From Candidatus Saccharimonadota bacterium (GTDB lineage: Bacteria; Patescibacteriota; Saccharimonadia; Saccharimonadales; Saccharimonadaceae), in the NCBI GenBank assembly GCA_016286785.1, contig JAEEUB010000005.1:1-46542 (forward strand): 46,542 nucleotides of DNA, read 5' to 3'. Position 1 is the stretch's first letter; every line of letters begins with the position of its first letter. Positions 1-8,790 of this stretch are shown here, in pieces. The notes beneath the pieces were generated by a model. That model searched no databases. It was not told where the DNA came from and saw only the letters and a list, made by a program, of their open reading frames with translations. Both the position numbers and the translations under genes were made by a program.

Positions 1-2103
1 GCCTTCAATAGTTTTAGCTGCGATGCTTGTGTTTATTCCTCCGCTAGAGTAGATATTGCCGCCCCATACTTGGAGTGATGGTCTTTTGGCTACTACAAAA
101 CATGTTTCTCCCGAAAAAGCCCAGTTATCCAGATTGCTCTCGTCGTAGTATTTTGAGTTTAAATTAGTATCGTTACCACTGTCTTTTGGATACACTAATG
201 ACTGGAAGCAAATTTTAGACCCCGCAGGAACATCTGGAATCGTAACAGTAGCGTTGGGCTTGACAGAATCGTCTCCTGGATTTTCGGTTTCGTTCATGGT
301 GGCGTATTCTCTCTCTGAGCCGTCTACATCAGTCCATTCACCTCCATTGTATATTTGAATTTTAGACTTTGCGTTTTTAACGATTGTTGAATAAGTCTCA
401 TTTCTAACGACTTCATTTCTTCTAGGATTAACCGTGACTGTATAATTTATGTCCATATTTTCGCCAGCGTAAACGATTTTCTTCTCATCATTGTTTTGGT
501 CTTCGTTACCGATTGTTGTGGATAGTTCGAAATTGTAAGGGACAATTATAGAAAATGTGTTTGAAGATATGGGACTTGGGTCGACAGTAGCAGTAAATCC
601 AACGTTGTTCTCGTATGTGAGTTTTGACTCTTTAGGGGATACTCTTTCCGAATTGACATTGGTTTTAGCGACGGCGGTAAGACTCTCGCCAACGTGACTG
701 CTGTTTATTTGGCAATTTAGTGGTGTGCCGTTGTTTTTTTGCGTAGAAGTATATGTCGTAGTGGAGCCGACGTCGTCGCCGGAGAACGAGGCGGAATAAT
801 TGCAGAATTGCACCGTAAATTCATTTGCCCATGTTGTATTGGTGAGAGTTTCGAATCTGTCGCTATTGGCCTTAGTGGTGTCTGTGTCGGTTTTATTACC
901 CACTGTTAGTTTTTTCGATTTCATTTTGGCTACGTGTTGTGCTGCTGGTGTGTATGAAGCTAAGAGCTCAAAATTATCGCCTGGCTTGGCGTAGAATTGA
1001 CCTTCATCTCTAAAATTGCCGGAGTTTTGTTTAACTTTTAGATTAATACTGGAAGTAAATGTGCCGTTTGCGTATGCGCATGCCGTAACATTTTTAGCGG
1101 TATCTGCGGAATAACTACCGTACGGATAATATGTGATTCTATAGCAAAAACCTTGATTTGGTTTAATGGTTTCTTTATAAGTCGCGACTGTTTGTCCTTT
1201 ATCATTATTAGGGCTAAAGGTTTGATTAGTTAGTACGCTTTCGTAGTTAGTGGTCGATGTGGGCCGCTTTGAAATGCTGTAAGTGGTGCTGCCAGTCCCC
1301 GTAGGTTTTTTCATGTTGAGTGTAAAAGTTACCTCACATCCAGTGCTGATATTGTTGCACGTGATAACTTTTTTTGCAGTTCCTTCATCGACGTAGCCAG
1401 TTCCAACGTCAGAAGCTTTGGCTTCGGCCTTGAATGATTTGTATTCGTATACTGCATATACGGTTTGATCCGATGTCAATTCGCTCACGCTGTAATTTGT
1501 ACTACCAGATGGATTGCCACTAGTTTTGTTGGTTCGCCAACCAAGAAAAGTCCATCCGTCTTTTGTTCTGCGCGTGATTGTCGCAGCGCTGCCATACGAG
1601 ACGGTAGTGCTGACGTTGGCTATTCCAGAGATATCGTTGCCAGATTTGTCTACGGCAACGCCAGTTAATGTGCGGTTTATTGGTTTTCTGATCCAACCAA
1701 ATACTGGTTGCCAATTTGAATTGGGGGGAGTAATATAGACTTCTCTCCATTCATAGCCATCTTGTATCCCCCAATATTTAGTTTCGATGTTTGTGGAGGT
1801 GCCGCCACCAGTCGTGTTATCTGCGCTATCTCCGCCCCATTCATCTAGGTCTGCGCCGCCATCATTGCAATGAAAATAGTCCCAACCTGCGTCCCATCCG
1901 CTACAAGAGCTTCCATAGGTTAGAGTAACGCTAAAATTAACATGCCAATAATTCGCATTGTCATCCCACCATGTCATTCCTGGCGCCCAGTAAACACTGG
2001 CTTTTTCTACACAAGTGTCCGCATGGGTGTCGTGTGGTTGCATTATGGCACAGCTCACCATAATGGAGATAATTAAGCCAATTATGAAAAGACTTTTTTT
2101 CAT
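1..2103 (-). CDS. Secreted repeat-containing surface protein (C-terminus beyond window)
   Basis: An open frame runs from ATG at 2103 to the window edge without a stop (701 codons seen). The N-terminus is a signal peptide (MKKSLFIIGLIISIMVSCA, then a polar region ending THA). Further in is a segment with GWTFLGW followed by TVYAVY. This is the signature of InlB B / Flg_new (Listeria-Bacteroides) repeats, extracellular beta-grasp-like modules of surface proteins. The rest is Thr/Asn/Ser-rich and beta-like, with several cysteines. The start codon overlaps the stop of the upstream gene as ATGA (2103-2100), so the two are probably translationally coupled; no separate promoter is visible. Likely an adhesin or wall protein; the anchor cannot be seen because the end is missing. 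Ligand unknown. Confidence 0.8.
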   Translation of the reverse strand, partial: MKKSLFIIGLIISIMVSCAIMQPHDTHADTCVEKASVYWAPGMTWWDDNANYWHVNFSVTLTYGSSCSGWDAGWDYFHCNDGGADLDEWGGDSADNTTGGGTSTNIETKYWGIQDGYEWREVYITPPNSNWQPVFGWIRKPINRTLTGVAVDKSGNDISGIANVSTTVSYGSAATITRRTKDGWTFLGWRTNKTSGNPSGSTNYSVSELTSDQTVYAVYEYKSFKAEAKASDVGTGYVDEGTAKKVITCNNISTGCEVTFTLNMKKPTGTGSTTYSISKRPTSTTNYESVLTNQTFSPNNDKGQTVATYKETIKPNQGFCYRITYYPYGSYSADTAKNVTACAYANGTFTSSINLKVKQNSGNFRDEGQFYAKPGDNFELLASYTPAAQHVAKMKSKKLTVGNKTDTDTTKANSDRFETLTNTTWANEFTVQFCNYSASFSGDDVGSTTTYTSTQKNNGTPLNCQINSSHVGESLTAVAKTNVNSERVSPKESKLTYENNVGFTATVDPSPISSNTFSIIVPYNFELSTTIGNEDQNNDEKKIVYAGENMDINYTVTVNPRRNEVVRNETYSTIVKNAKSKIQIYNGGEWTDVDGSEREYATMNETENPGDDSVKPNATVTIPDVPAGSKICFQSLVYPKDSGNDTNLNSKYYDESNLDNWAFSGETCFVVAKRPSLQVWGGNIYSSGGINTSIAAKTIEG

Positions 2104-2732
2104 TCACCCCCTAATGCTGTTGGATTTGATCGCATTTTTTCCATTCTTTCAGCTGCTGCTTTTTTCTGTTCGTCCGTCATTCCGGGAGTACTGGCTACGA
2201 GGGCTTCATATTCTGCTACTGTTTCGTTGTCTCCAATTTCTTTTGCTAAGTCTACGATTTTTTGGTAATGTCGATGTTTTAAATTATCAGGGAAAATAGA
2301 CCAATCTACCGATTTTAATGCATCTAGCGCTTCTTTTTTGAAGCCTTTAGAAAGCAGATTGTCGTTTCTCCATAGTATATAGATTTGTGCATCGGAGTAG
2401 TCGCCTTCGTTAAGATATTGATTTATGACTGGGTTATATATTTCTAGGATATCTGATGCGACTACGTCTTCTTTGGATAGGATTGCATTGGCGGCTTCTG
2501 TTATTTCTTTATACTGATTTTGAAAATGATTAAATTTTGCTTGTTCTTCTTCGGTCATTGGGGTGGTGCTTGTGGTGACATCTGATTGGGCATTGTCTTG
2601 GCTAGGGGTGTTGGGGTTGCTGTGATTTACTAGAATAATATTTCCGATAGCTAACCCTACTCCTACTAGGAGTAGGATTGAAAGAATAAGAATTAGTACT
2701 TGATTGACTCGGTCTTTCCTGGTTTTCCCCAT
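2100..2732 (-). CDS. Small membrane-anchored extracytoplasmic protein, unknown function
   Basis: 210 residues. One N-terminal membrane segment (about residues 12-35, rich in L/I/V/G) follows a basic start (MGKTRKDR), so the C-terminal part should lie outside. A Ser/Thr/Asn/Gln linker leads into a helical domain (about residues 58-200) with the look of TPR-like helical pairs (for example YNPVINQYLNEGDYSDAQIY, then AKEIGDNETVAEYEALV). I do not recognise a named family. The start has a TGC-TATAAT box at 2739-2744, six bases before ATG, and no Shine-Dalgarno, so the mRNA is probably leaderless. The stop overlaps the start of the following surface-protein gene, suggesting the two proteins act together. 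Confidence 0.75.
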   Translation of the reverse strand: MGKTRKDRVNQVLILILSILLLVGVGLAIGNIILVNHSNPNTPSQDNAQSDVTTSTTPMTEEEQAKFNHFQNQYKEITEAANAILSKEDVVASDILEIYNPVINQYLNEGDYSDAQIYILWRNDNLLSKGFKKEALDALKSVDWSIFPDNLKHRHYQKIVDLAKEIGDNETVAEYEALVASTPGMTDEQKKAAAERMEKMRSNPTALGGE

Positions 2733-2771
2733 GTTTTTATTATAGCATAACCAGATTAATAGACAAAGCTT

Positions 2772-5072
2772 TTATTTTTTAGTCTTTTTGGTGGTTTTTC
2801 GGTGCCCGCGAGTACCGCGACGGGTGGTTTTGGGTTTGTTACTTAGCATCTCTTCTGCTTCGGCTTTAGTAATGGTTTTTGCGTTCTTTTCTTTAGGGAT
2901 TTTAACATTGTTGCGCCGCCCGGGGCCTTTTACGTATGGACCATATGCACCATTAATGATCATGATGTCTCCCCAATCGGCGATAATAGAATCTATTTTA
3001 GCCTGATATAGCGGTAAGGCATCTTCTAGTGAGATTGTGTAAGGATCAAAATCTTTAATTGGAATGTTGTATTTACCACCTTTTAAGTATGGACCAAATG
3101 GGCCGCTAGCCGCGACTAATTCTGCGCCGTCCTTCGCCTTTCCTAAAATGCGTGGCAGAGTCGGTAAGGCTAACTGTTTTAATGCCTGTTCTAATGTGAC
3201 GGTTTTTACGGATTTTCTTTTTGGTAGTGGCACAAAACGAGGTTTTTCGTCGTTTTCGGCCTTATTATCTTTTTTACTGTTGTCTCCTAATTGAATGAAC
3301 CCACCGTTTTTGCCAACTTTGGCGTAAATTGGTTTGCCGGTTTCTGGGTCGTGGCCTAAGAGTCTAGCATTATTAAAACGCTCTACTCCTTCAGCAATTA
3401 ATACAGTATCTCTAAATGGGCCGTAAAAATCTCGGAGCATTTTTACGCGCTCCAATTTAGCGTCGGCTACAAGGTCTAGATCTTTTTCGATATTGGCGGT
3501 GAACTTATAATCTACGATGTTTTTAAAATGATTGGTTAAAAATTCTGAGACCAATTCGCCGATTGGGGTGGGGATAAGCTTGCCCTTATTGGCACCATAT
3601 TTTTCGGAGATTACTGTGCGGTTGATTTTTGATGGGCCACTAGTTTTAAGTTCGATTATTTCTCGTTCTTCACCCTCGGATTCTCCCTTTATTACATATC
3701 CACGTGCTTGAATAGCTGTCATGATGGATGCGTAGGTGGAAGGACGCCCGATGCCAAGTTCTTCGAGCTTCTTAACTAGTGAACCTTCTGTATAACGAGC
3801 TGGTGGTTTAGCGAAGTTTTGTTTTGCGGTTAGTTCTAGGTAATCGATACTGTCGCCTTTTTTAAGTTTTGGTAATTCTAGGTCTTTGCTTTTGCCGTAA
3901 ATCTTTAAAAATCCGTCAAATATAACGATTTCGCCTTTGGCGGTAAAATCGTGAGATAATTTGATTGTGGTTTTGGCGACCTTGGCATTTGCCATTTGGG
4001 TGGCTACGGTTCTTGCCCATATTAGTTGGTAAAGTCGTTTTTCGTAGTTATTTTTGCCGGCACTAGTAACGGTAAAGTTGGTTGGGCGGATGGCTTCATG
4101 CGCTTCTTGGGCCGAAGCATCTTTAGTTTTGAAATGGCGAGTTTTTAAATAATTCACGCCAAAATTGGTTTTGATGTATCCTGCAATAGCGTTCGTGGCT
4201 TGGCTCGATAGATTTAGAGAGTCAGTACGGTGATAAGTGATGAGGCCGGCTTGATAAAGACCCTGCGCTGCGTTCATGGTGGTACGCGATGAATACCCAA
4301 GTTTGCTGTTCGCTTCAATTTGTAAAGCCGCCGTAGTAAGTGGCGTGGGACTGGCTTTTGTTCCCTCGGTTTCTTCGATATCTACAACTTTAAAGTCGGA
4401 TTCGGAAAGTTTTAGGAGCAAAGCTTTTGCTTCTTCTTCGCTTTTGGGGGCTTCTTTGTCGTAGTTTGCGACAAAAGAGGATTTTGAATCAGATTTTTTA
4501 AAATTCCCCGTGATTTTAAAGCTAAATTTAGAATCAAATTTTTCGATTTGCTTTTCGCGCTCTACGATTAGTCTTAGCGCCGGAGATTGCACACGGCCGG
4601 CACTAATGGCGCCCGGAACTTTTTTTCGTACGACATCTGATAAATCGTATCCTACGAGCATGTCTAGGGTTTGACGGGCTTGCTGACTAGCGACCATATC
4701 CATATCTACGGTGCGAGGATTTTTGATAGCTATTTCTAGAGCTGGCTTAGTAATTTCGTGAAAAGTGATGCGGGCGGTGTTTTTTGGTAACTTAAGAACT
4801 TCGCATAGATGCCAAGAAATAGACTCTCCTTCGCGGTCTTCATCAGTTGCTAGCCATATTTTGTCGGCTGCTCCTACGGCTTTTTTTAGCTCAGCGATGA
4901 TTTTTTTGTGCTCCGGATCGATCTCGTAAGTAACATCAAAAGTGCTTTTATCTACTTTTGTATCTTTACGAATGTGCCCTACGCTAGCTAAAACCTTAAA
5001 ATCGGACCCCAGATACTTTTCAATCGTGTGAGCCTTAGCCGGGCTCTCTACTATTACCAGATTTTTTGCCAT
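2772..5072 (-). CDS. topA: DNA topoisomerase I (type IA)
   Basis: 766 residues. It relaxes negative supercoils by transient single-strand cleavage through a 5'-phosphotyrosine. The TOPRIM domain starts at residue 1 (MAKNLVIVESPAKAHTIEKY) and holds the acidic motif DEDREGE at about 77-83. The catalytic tyrosine is Y280 in ITYHRTDS. GRVQSPAL and GIGRPSTYA are further family signatures. The C-terminus has Topo C-terminal repeats (GPFGPYLKGGKY, NGAYGPYVKGPGRR) and a Lys/Arg-rich tail; no tetracysteine zinc fingers are visible. I chose ATG at 5072 over the longer frame because TOPRIM domains begin there and the preceding 18 codons are unlike the family. A TACTAT box seven bases upstream and no Shine-Dalgarno suggest a leaderless start. 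Divergent from the small membrane gene at 5148. Confidence 0.97.
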   Translation of the reverse strand: MAKNLVIVESPAKAHTIEKYLGSDFKVLASVGHIRKDTKVDKSTFDVTYEIDPEHKKIIAELKKAVGAADKIWLATDEDREGESISWHLCEVLKLPKNTARITFHEITKPALEIAIKNPRTVDMDMVASQQARQTLDMLVGYDLSDVVRKKVPGAISAGRVQSPALRLIVEREKQIEKFDSKFSFKITGNFKKSDSKSSFVANYDKEAPKSEEEAKALLLKLSESDFKVVDIEETEGTKASPTPLTTAALQIEANSKLGYSSRTTMNAAQGLYQAGLITYHRTDSLNLSSQATNAIAGYIKTNFGVNYLKTRHFKTKDASAQEAHEAIRPTNFTVTSAGKNNYEKRLYQLIWARTVATQMANAKVAKTTIKLSHDFTAKGEIVIFDGFLKIYGKSKDLELPKLKKGDSIDYLELTAKQNFAKPPARYTEGSLVKKLEELGIGRPSTYASIMTAIQARGYVIKGESEGEEREIIELKTSGPSKINRTVISEKYGANKGKLIPTPIGELVSEFLTNHFKNIVDYKFTANIEKDLDLVADAKLERVKMLRDFYGPFRDTVLIAEGVERFNNARLLGHDPETGKPIYAKVGKNGGFIQLGDNSKKDNKAENDEKPRFVPLPKRKSVKTVTLEQALKQLALPTLPRILGKAKDGAELVAASGPFGPYLKGGKYNIPIKDFDPYTISLEDALPLYQAKIDSIIADWGDIMIINGAYGPYVKGPGRRNNVKIPKEKNAKTITKAEAEEMLSNKPKTTRRGTRGHRKTTKKTKK

Positions 5073-5147
5073 ATATATAATAGTAACACACTGCGTCAAG
5101 CATAAGAGCTGTTGTTTATTGGCCAAAGTTACGATAATATATAAGAT

Positions 5148-5486
5148 ATGGGTAGAAAAAAGACAATTAACAATCCGCTAATCTTGTCGCTTGCGTCAAT
5201 TGGCATCTCTTTCGTATTCATTATTAGTTTAATAGTAGCTAAAGCGAATAAAATATTAACGTATTCGTATTGCGTAAACAATGGATTCCGAGAAGATGAA
5301 TGTTTTACGGAAGTTTTTCTTATGCCATTAATGGCTTTTGCTTTAAGCATTTCTATCCTGCTTACTTGTAAGGCAGTAAAATATAGAAAGTTACACGTCG
5401 ATGCAATTCCAGTGATTTCTATTTCGGCCTTACTGGTTTTGATTGATTTGATTGTTCTTGCTTGTATGTTCGTTAGTTATGAATAA
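5148..5486 (+). CDS. Small three-helix membrane protein, unknown
   Basis: 112 residues with three predicted membrane segments (about 12-31, 62-80 and 88-108) and a short loop holding two cysteines (YCVNNGFREDECF) between the first two. The basic N-terminus MGRKK suggests the first helix starts inside. No family recognised. A GATAAT box (5133-5138) lies nine bases before ATG with no Shine-Dalgarno, similar to other probable leaderless starts here. A weaker open frame on the opposite strand (5129-5350) is taken to be a shadow. The existence of this gene is supported by its coherent membrane topology, not by homology. Confidence 0.6.
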   Translation: MGRKKTINNPLILSLASIGISFVFIISLIVAKANKILTYSYCVNNGFREDECFTEVFLMPLMAFALSISILLTCKAVKYRKLHVDAIPVISISALLVLIDLIVLACMFVSYE

Positions 5487-5643
5487 TGTATCACTTGGCT
5501 TATTGTCGTTGTTCAATTGATTGTACATATATTGAAAAACATCAAAGGATTAGTTAACTTAAGTATATGATACTGCACCCTTGTGGTTTTTGCATTGATA
5601 GCGTTGGTTTATAAGATAGTATTGGCACGAATTGGCTAAACAT

Positions 5644-5952
5644 CAAAAAACCCTCAGGTAAGGGTGGGCATCACCTGAGGGTATTTTGGCCCTCTAACGC
5701 TTCTCTGTTTTATACCGGGGAGACCCCGGAGCGTAACCCACCTCACACAAATTGGGGCCCGCCGGTTAGAGGGATTGCTAAGCCTTCGAAATGGTCCTTT
5801 CTAAGTGGAGGTAATACTTATAACTTAAAACCATGAAGAAATTTTAAGCTCGAAAGGGTTTCAAAAGCTCGCAATTTCTGCTACACTGGAAGCAGTATAG
5901 CTGAAATTATAACTTATTTAGGTGCGGTGTGGGGTGTTTTTGTGCCCCAACT
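5644..5952 (-). ncRNA. Structured ncRNA of about 309 nt with own promoter and terminator, family not assigned
   Basis: No open frame fits here, but the minus strand has a consensus promoter (TTGACA, 17-base spacer, TGA-TATAAT) and an intrinsic terminator about 300 bases on. Visible helices: AGTTGGGGC at the 5' end (5952-5944) with GCCCCAATT (5758-5750); CCCTCTAAC (5773-5765) with GTTAGAGGG (5698-5690); a hairpin at 5873-5908 with a 9-bp inner stem and CTTC loop; a CCGGGG/CCCCGG hairpin at 5715-5729; and CTTAAAA/TTTTAAG near 5850-5825. The first two helices interleave, so together they form a large pseudoknot. RNase P, tmRNA, SRP and 6S signatures were looked for and not seen. The raiA-type RNA, which is pseudoknotted and often sits near DNA-uptake genes, is one candidate, suggested only by the dprA neighbour. 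Confidence 0.75.
5645..5682 (-). terminator. Intrinsic terminator of the ncRNA
   Basis: Ten-base-pair stem ACCCTCAGGT / ACCTGAGGGT (5682-5673 and 5659-5650 on the minus strand) followed by a run of Ts. The T-run is much better on the minus strand than on the plus strand, which fixes the direction of the ncRNA. Confidence 0.85.
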
Positions 5953-5958
5953 GAGTTA

Positions 5959-5987
5959 ATTATATCACACGGGAGAATTTATGTCAA
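5959..5987 (-). promoter_or_regulatory. Consensus promoter of the ncRNA
   Basis: Minus strand: TTGACA at 5987-5982, spacer of exactly 17 bases, TATAAT at 5964-5959 preceded by TGA (extended -10). Predicted transcription start near 5952. The -35 box overlaps the start codon of the divergent dprA gene, so dprA and the ncRNA share control DNA. Confidence 0.85.
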
Positions 5988-6907
5988 CACTTTTTACACA
6001 CTTTTTTACAAAATTCAATCAAATTGTACCCCTGGAGAGTAATTTTACAGAGGTGTTAGAATCTATTGCGCTTAAGCCTAAAATATTGTATTTTCATGGT
6101 AAATTGCCAGAAAATGTGTCAAAAAATGGTGTGACAAAGCGACCAAAGGTTGTAGCTATTGTGGGGTCTCGCCGCAATACACGTTACGGCGAGGAAATAG
6201 CCTACGAGATGGCCTACGAACTGGCAAAGAGAGGAGTAATAGTTGTTTCTGGGCTTGCGTATGGGATTGATTCAATCGCGCATAAGGGGGCGTTAGATGC
6301 GGATGGGTGCACTGTAGCGGTACTAGGTACTCCTATAGATCAGATTTATCCCAGAGCTCATGAAAAATTAGCAAAAGACATCATAGCCCAGGGCGGCGCA
6401 ATTATTAGTGAGCTAGAACCCGGGGCTAAGTTTTATCCTAAAACTAGTTTTTTAAAAAGAAATCGTATTATTGCGGGATTGTCTGATGCTGTAGTAATAG
6501 TTGAGGCGGCGGTTCGCTCTGGGTCTTTAAATACTGCGGCGCATGCCTTAGAGCAAGGAAAAGATGTGTTTGCGGTGCCTGGGAATATTACAAGTCCATA
6601 CTCTATGGGTTGCAATAAGCTAATTCGGCAGGGGGCTAGTCCGTATACCTGCTTAGATGATCTTCTTAGTGTTTTGTTCCCTGAAGAATTTGTTCGGCGA
6701 CATAACGAAGCTGCTTTAAAAGTGCTCGCGGCAGACACTAAAGAAGAAGCCGCAATTTTGCAGGCCCTATCGCGAGGGCTCAGGACGGGTGAAGAGATAA
6801 TAGAATTTACTCAGCTAAGTGCGCAAATTTTTAGTCAGTTTATTACTCTACTTGAAATTAAAGGGCAGGTGCGTGCTCTTGGTGGCAACCACTGGAGTTT
6901 AATGTGA
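5981..6907 (+). CDS. dprA: DNA-processing protein DprA
   Basis: 308 residues. DprA binds incoming single-stranded DNA during natural transformation and loads RecA. The Rossmann-like core is clear: VGSRRNTRYGEE (about 61-72), SGLAYGIDSIAHKGAL (about 90-105), FLKRNRIIAGLSDAVVIVEA (about 157-176) and SGSLNTAAHA. The C-terminal part (about 255-308) looks like the winged-helix domain found in many DprA proteins. A GGGAG site five bases before ATG marks the start. The start region overlaps the -35 box of the divergent ncRNA. The stop is TGA, which argues against TGA recoding in this genome. recA, its usual partner, is elsewhere in this window at 33584. Confidence 0.95.
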   Translation: MSTLFTHFFTKFNQIVPLESNFTEVLESIALKPKILYFHGKLPENVSKNGVTKRPKVVAIVGSRRNTRYGEEIAYEMAYELAKRGVIVVSGLAYGIDSIAHKGALDADGCTVAVLGTPIDQIYPRAHEKLAKDIIAQGGAIISELEPGAKFYPKTSFLKRNRIIAGLSDAVVIVEAAVRSGSLNTAAHALEQGKDVFAVPGNITSPYSMGCNKLIRQGASPYTCLDDLLSVLFPEEFVRRHNEAALKVLAADTKEEAAILQALSRGLRTGEEIIEFTQLSAQIFSQFITLLEIKGQVRALGGNHWSLM

Positions 6908-6919
6908 AAATAAAATAAC

Positions 6920-6949
6920 TTGCTTATTTGTTTTAGCTTATGCTATAAT
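6920..6949 (+). promoter_or_regulatory. Promoter of the surface-protein gene at 6957
   Basis: TTGCTT at 6920-6925, 18-base spacer, TGC-TATAAT at 6944-6949. The start codon follows seven bases later, so transcript and coding sequence probably begin together. Confidence 0.65.
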
Positions 6950-6956
6950 TAAAACC

Positions 6957-8183
6957 ATGAAAAGCCATACAAAAACTCTTATTCTAATACTATCTTTTAT
7001 TATGTCTTGTTTTCTTGGTATTAATTCAGCTTCTGCTCTAACCTACCGAGATAATCTAGATGTATCATTTACTTTTGATTCTTCTATTTCTGTATCATTA
7101 TCTTCAGATAATCTAACTATCTCTTCATTGTCTCCAGATACTTATGCAGATAGTAATATCGTTACAGTTACTACTTCAACCAATAATCCTAGCGGTTATA
7201 CTCTAACTGCTACAACTGGTAATAGTGAAACCTATACTAATACTAATCTAATTGATAGTACTAATATTTTTACTAGTCTAAGTACTAGTGATAGTATTAG
7301 CTCTATGTCTTCTGCTAATGCCTCTCAAAATGGTAGATGGGGATATTCATTCTCAACCAATGGTACTTCCTGGAAGAATGCTACTGGTGGTACTGGTTAT
7401 TCTGGTTTGCCATATTACACTGCATCAGGAGCAGAAATAGCAAAATCTACTACTAATGGTACTAGTAACGTACAATTTAAGATCGGTGCTAAAGCTAGCA
7501 CAACTCAATCTGCTGGCACTTATAAGAACGTCATTAACTTTATGGCTACTGCTAACCCTCCAGTAACTAGGCATTATACGGTGAATTATATTGATACGAG
7601 TGGAGAATCTGTTGAGAATATGCCAACTCAGCAGACCGGAATCGTGGATAATGATTATGTCGCTATATCCGATAATGTTCCGTATGTGGTCGACGTGTAT
7701 GACAAAGCTTATAATTTTACTGCATGGTGTACGGAATATGTATATCCAAATGAGCCAGAATGTTCTGGCGAATTCTACGATCCGGGCAATAATGTGCCGA
7801 TTCCTGATGGTACTAGCGACGTGGTAATCAATTTGTATACTTGGTGGGAGATATTATATGATTCTTTTAGTGTTGATGTATTAAATGACAGTGATGCCAG
7901 TGTATTGGCGGAAAGTGACATGACGAGCATAAACGTTGATCCAAATACTAGTGAAAGTGTTTCATTTAGCAGGACGGATTGGTGGGATGAATTTGACCCT
8001 AGAAGCGTAAGGATTACAGTTGAGCCACCATTATCGTGTTTGTCAACCTGGGAATGGAGTGCAGATATATTTGATAGTACGTATCAGCAAATAGGGACCG
8101 AGTCTGGATCGGGTTGGGGGCAATTCTACGTTGGTGCATCTCTCGATAACTACGAGGTTACAATTACTGGTAATTGTGTTTAG
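6957..8183 (+). CDS. Secreted surface protein with the shared N-terminal beta domain
   Basis: 408 residues. Signal peptide (MKSHTKTLILILSFIMSCFLG, cleavage probably after ASA). Residues of about 28-205 are Ser/Thr/Asn-rich and contain the motif series shared with three other proteins in this window: GYTLTA, WGYSF, FKIGAKA, then AGTYKNVINFMA. A second region (about 207-290) resembles an InlB/MucBP-like module (HYTVNYIDTSGE, then YNFTAWCTEY). The last about 110 residues are Trp- and Asp-rich with two cysteines. No LPxTG motif or C-terminal membrane helix is visible, so attachment is unknown. The 5' half uses AT-rich codons while the last third shifts toward GAT/GTG-type codons, which might mark a domain of different origin. 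Probably leaderless. Extracellular role inferred from the signal peptide. Confidence 0.8.
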   Translation: MKSHTKTLILILSFIMSCFLGINSASALTYRDNLDVSFTFDSSISVSLSSDNLTISSLSPDTYADSNIVTVTTSTNNPSGYTLTATTGNSETYTNTNLIDSTNIFTSLSTSDSISSMSSANASQNGRWGYSFSTNGTSWKNATGGTGYSGLPYYTASGAEIAKSTTNGTSNVQFKIGAKASTTQSAGTYKNVINFMATANPPVTRHYTVNYIDTSGESVENMPTQQTGIVDNDYVAISDNVPYVVDVYDKAYNFTAWCTEYVYPNEPECSGEFYDPGNNVPIPDGTSDVVINLYTWWEILYDSFSVDVLNDSDASVLAESDMTSINVDPNTSESVSFSRTDWWDEFDPRSVRITVEPPLSCLSTWEWSADIFDSTYQQIGTESGSGWGQFYVGASLDNYEVTITGNCV

Positions 8184-8236
8184 CTTACTTATTAAGTTTG
8201 GAATTGGCAAAAACTTGCCTGATTGTAATTGGGTAC

Positions 8237-8761
8237 TTATTTAGATAGTTTTTCTTCAATTGTCCTTGTGATATTATTGAGTATCATTGGAAGCTCTTCT
8301 TTCTCTTTAGTCGTAAACTTAGAAAGCACAAAATCAATGTCGCCCATCTTTTTGCGGAGTTCATCATTCCCGGTGCCGATGCGAATGCGTGGATAGTTTG
8401 AAGTACCGAGGGCCTTATCGATTGATTTTAGGCCATTGTTTCCTCCTGCTGCTCCGGCCGAACGATAGCGTACTTTGCCAAATTCTAGGTCAAAATTGTC
8501 GCAAATTACTAGAATATCGGAGGTTGGTATTTTATAAAAATGCATGTATTTTTGAACTACGGGGCCAGTTTCATTGTAGAATTCTTGGGGCTTAATAAAG
8601 ATAGTATCATCTTTGCGGCCAAAAATTGCTCCGAGGCGTGGTTTTTCACTCCAACTAAGGTGGTTAAGCTTAAAATAATAATCGAGCGCCAAAAAGCCAA
8701 TATTGTGCCTCGTGAAGTTGTATTGATTTCCTGGATTTCCGAGTCCTACAATTAGTTTCAT
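8237..8761 (-). CDS. pth: Peptidyl-tRNA hydrolase
   Basis: 174 residues. It cleaves peptidyl-tRNA released by drop-off during translation. Family signatures: MKLIVGLGNPGNQYNFTRHN with N10 and the catalytic H19, FIKPQEFYNETG, the aspartate in VICDNFDLEFGK, and GGNNGLKS. Length is slightly shorter than the usual 185-195 residues. TGC-TATAAT at 8773-8768 lies six bases before ATG with no Shine-Dalgarno, so it is probably leaderless with its own promoter although it directly follows der on the same strand. Confidence 0.95.
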   Translation of the reverse strand: MKLIVGLGNPGNQYNFTRHNIGFLALDYYFKLNHLSWSEKPRLGAIFGRKDDTIFIKPQEFYNETGPVVQKYMHFYKIPTSDILVICDNFDLEFGKVRYRSAGAAGGNNGLKSIDKALGTSNYPRIRIGTGNDELRKKMGDIDFVLSKFTTKEKEELPMILNNITRTIEEKLSK

Positions 8762-8790
8762 AAGGGTATTATAGCATGTGTCTGGGTAGG

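Noticed and set aside
5129-5350. 73-residue minus-strand frame opposite the small membrane gene
   Set aside because: The plus-strand frame has three coherent membrane helices and a promoter-like box; this one has neither and would run into the topA control region.
5644-5952. RNase P RNA, tmRNA, SRP RNA or 6S RNA at this place
   Set aside because: No GAGGAAAGTCC-type, tRNA-like end, GGAAGGAAGCAG-type or 6S-type closed hairpin was found; the interleaved helices do not match their layouts.
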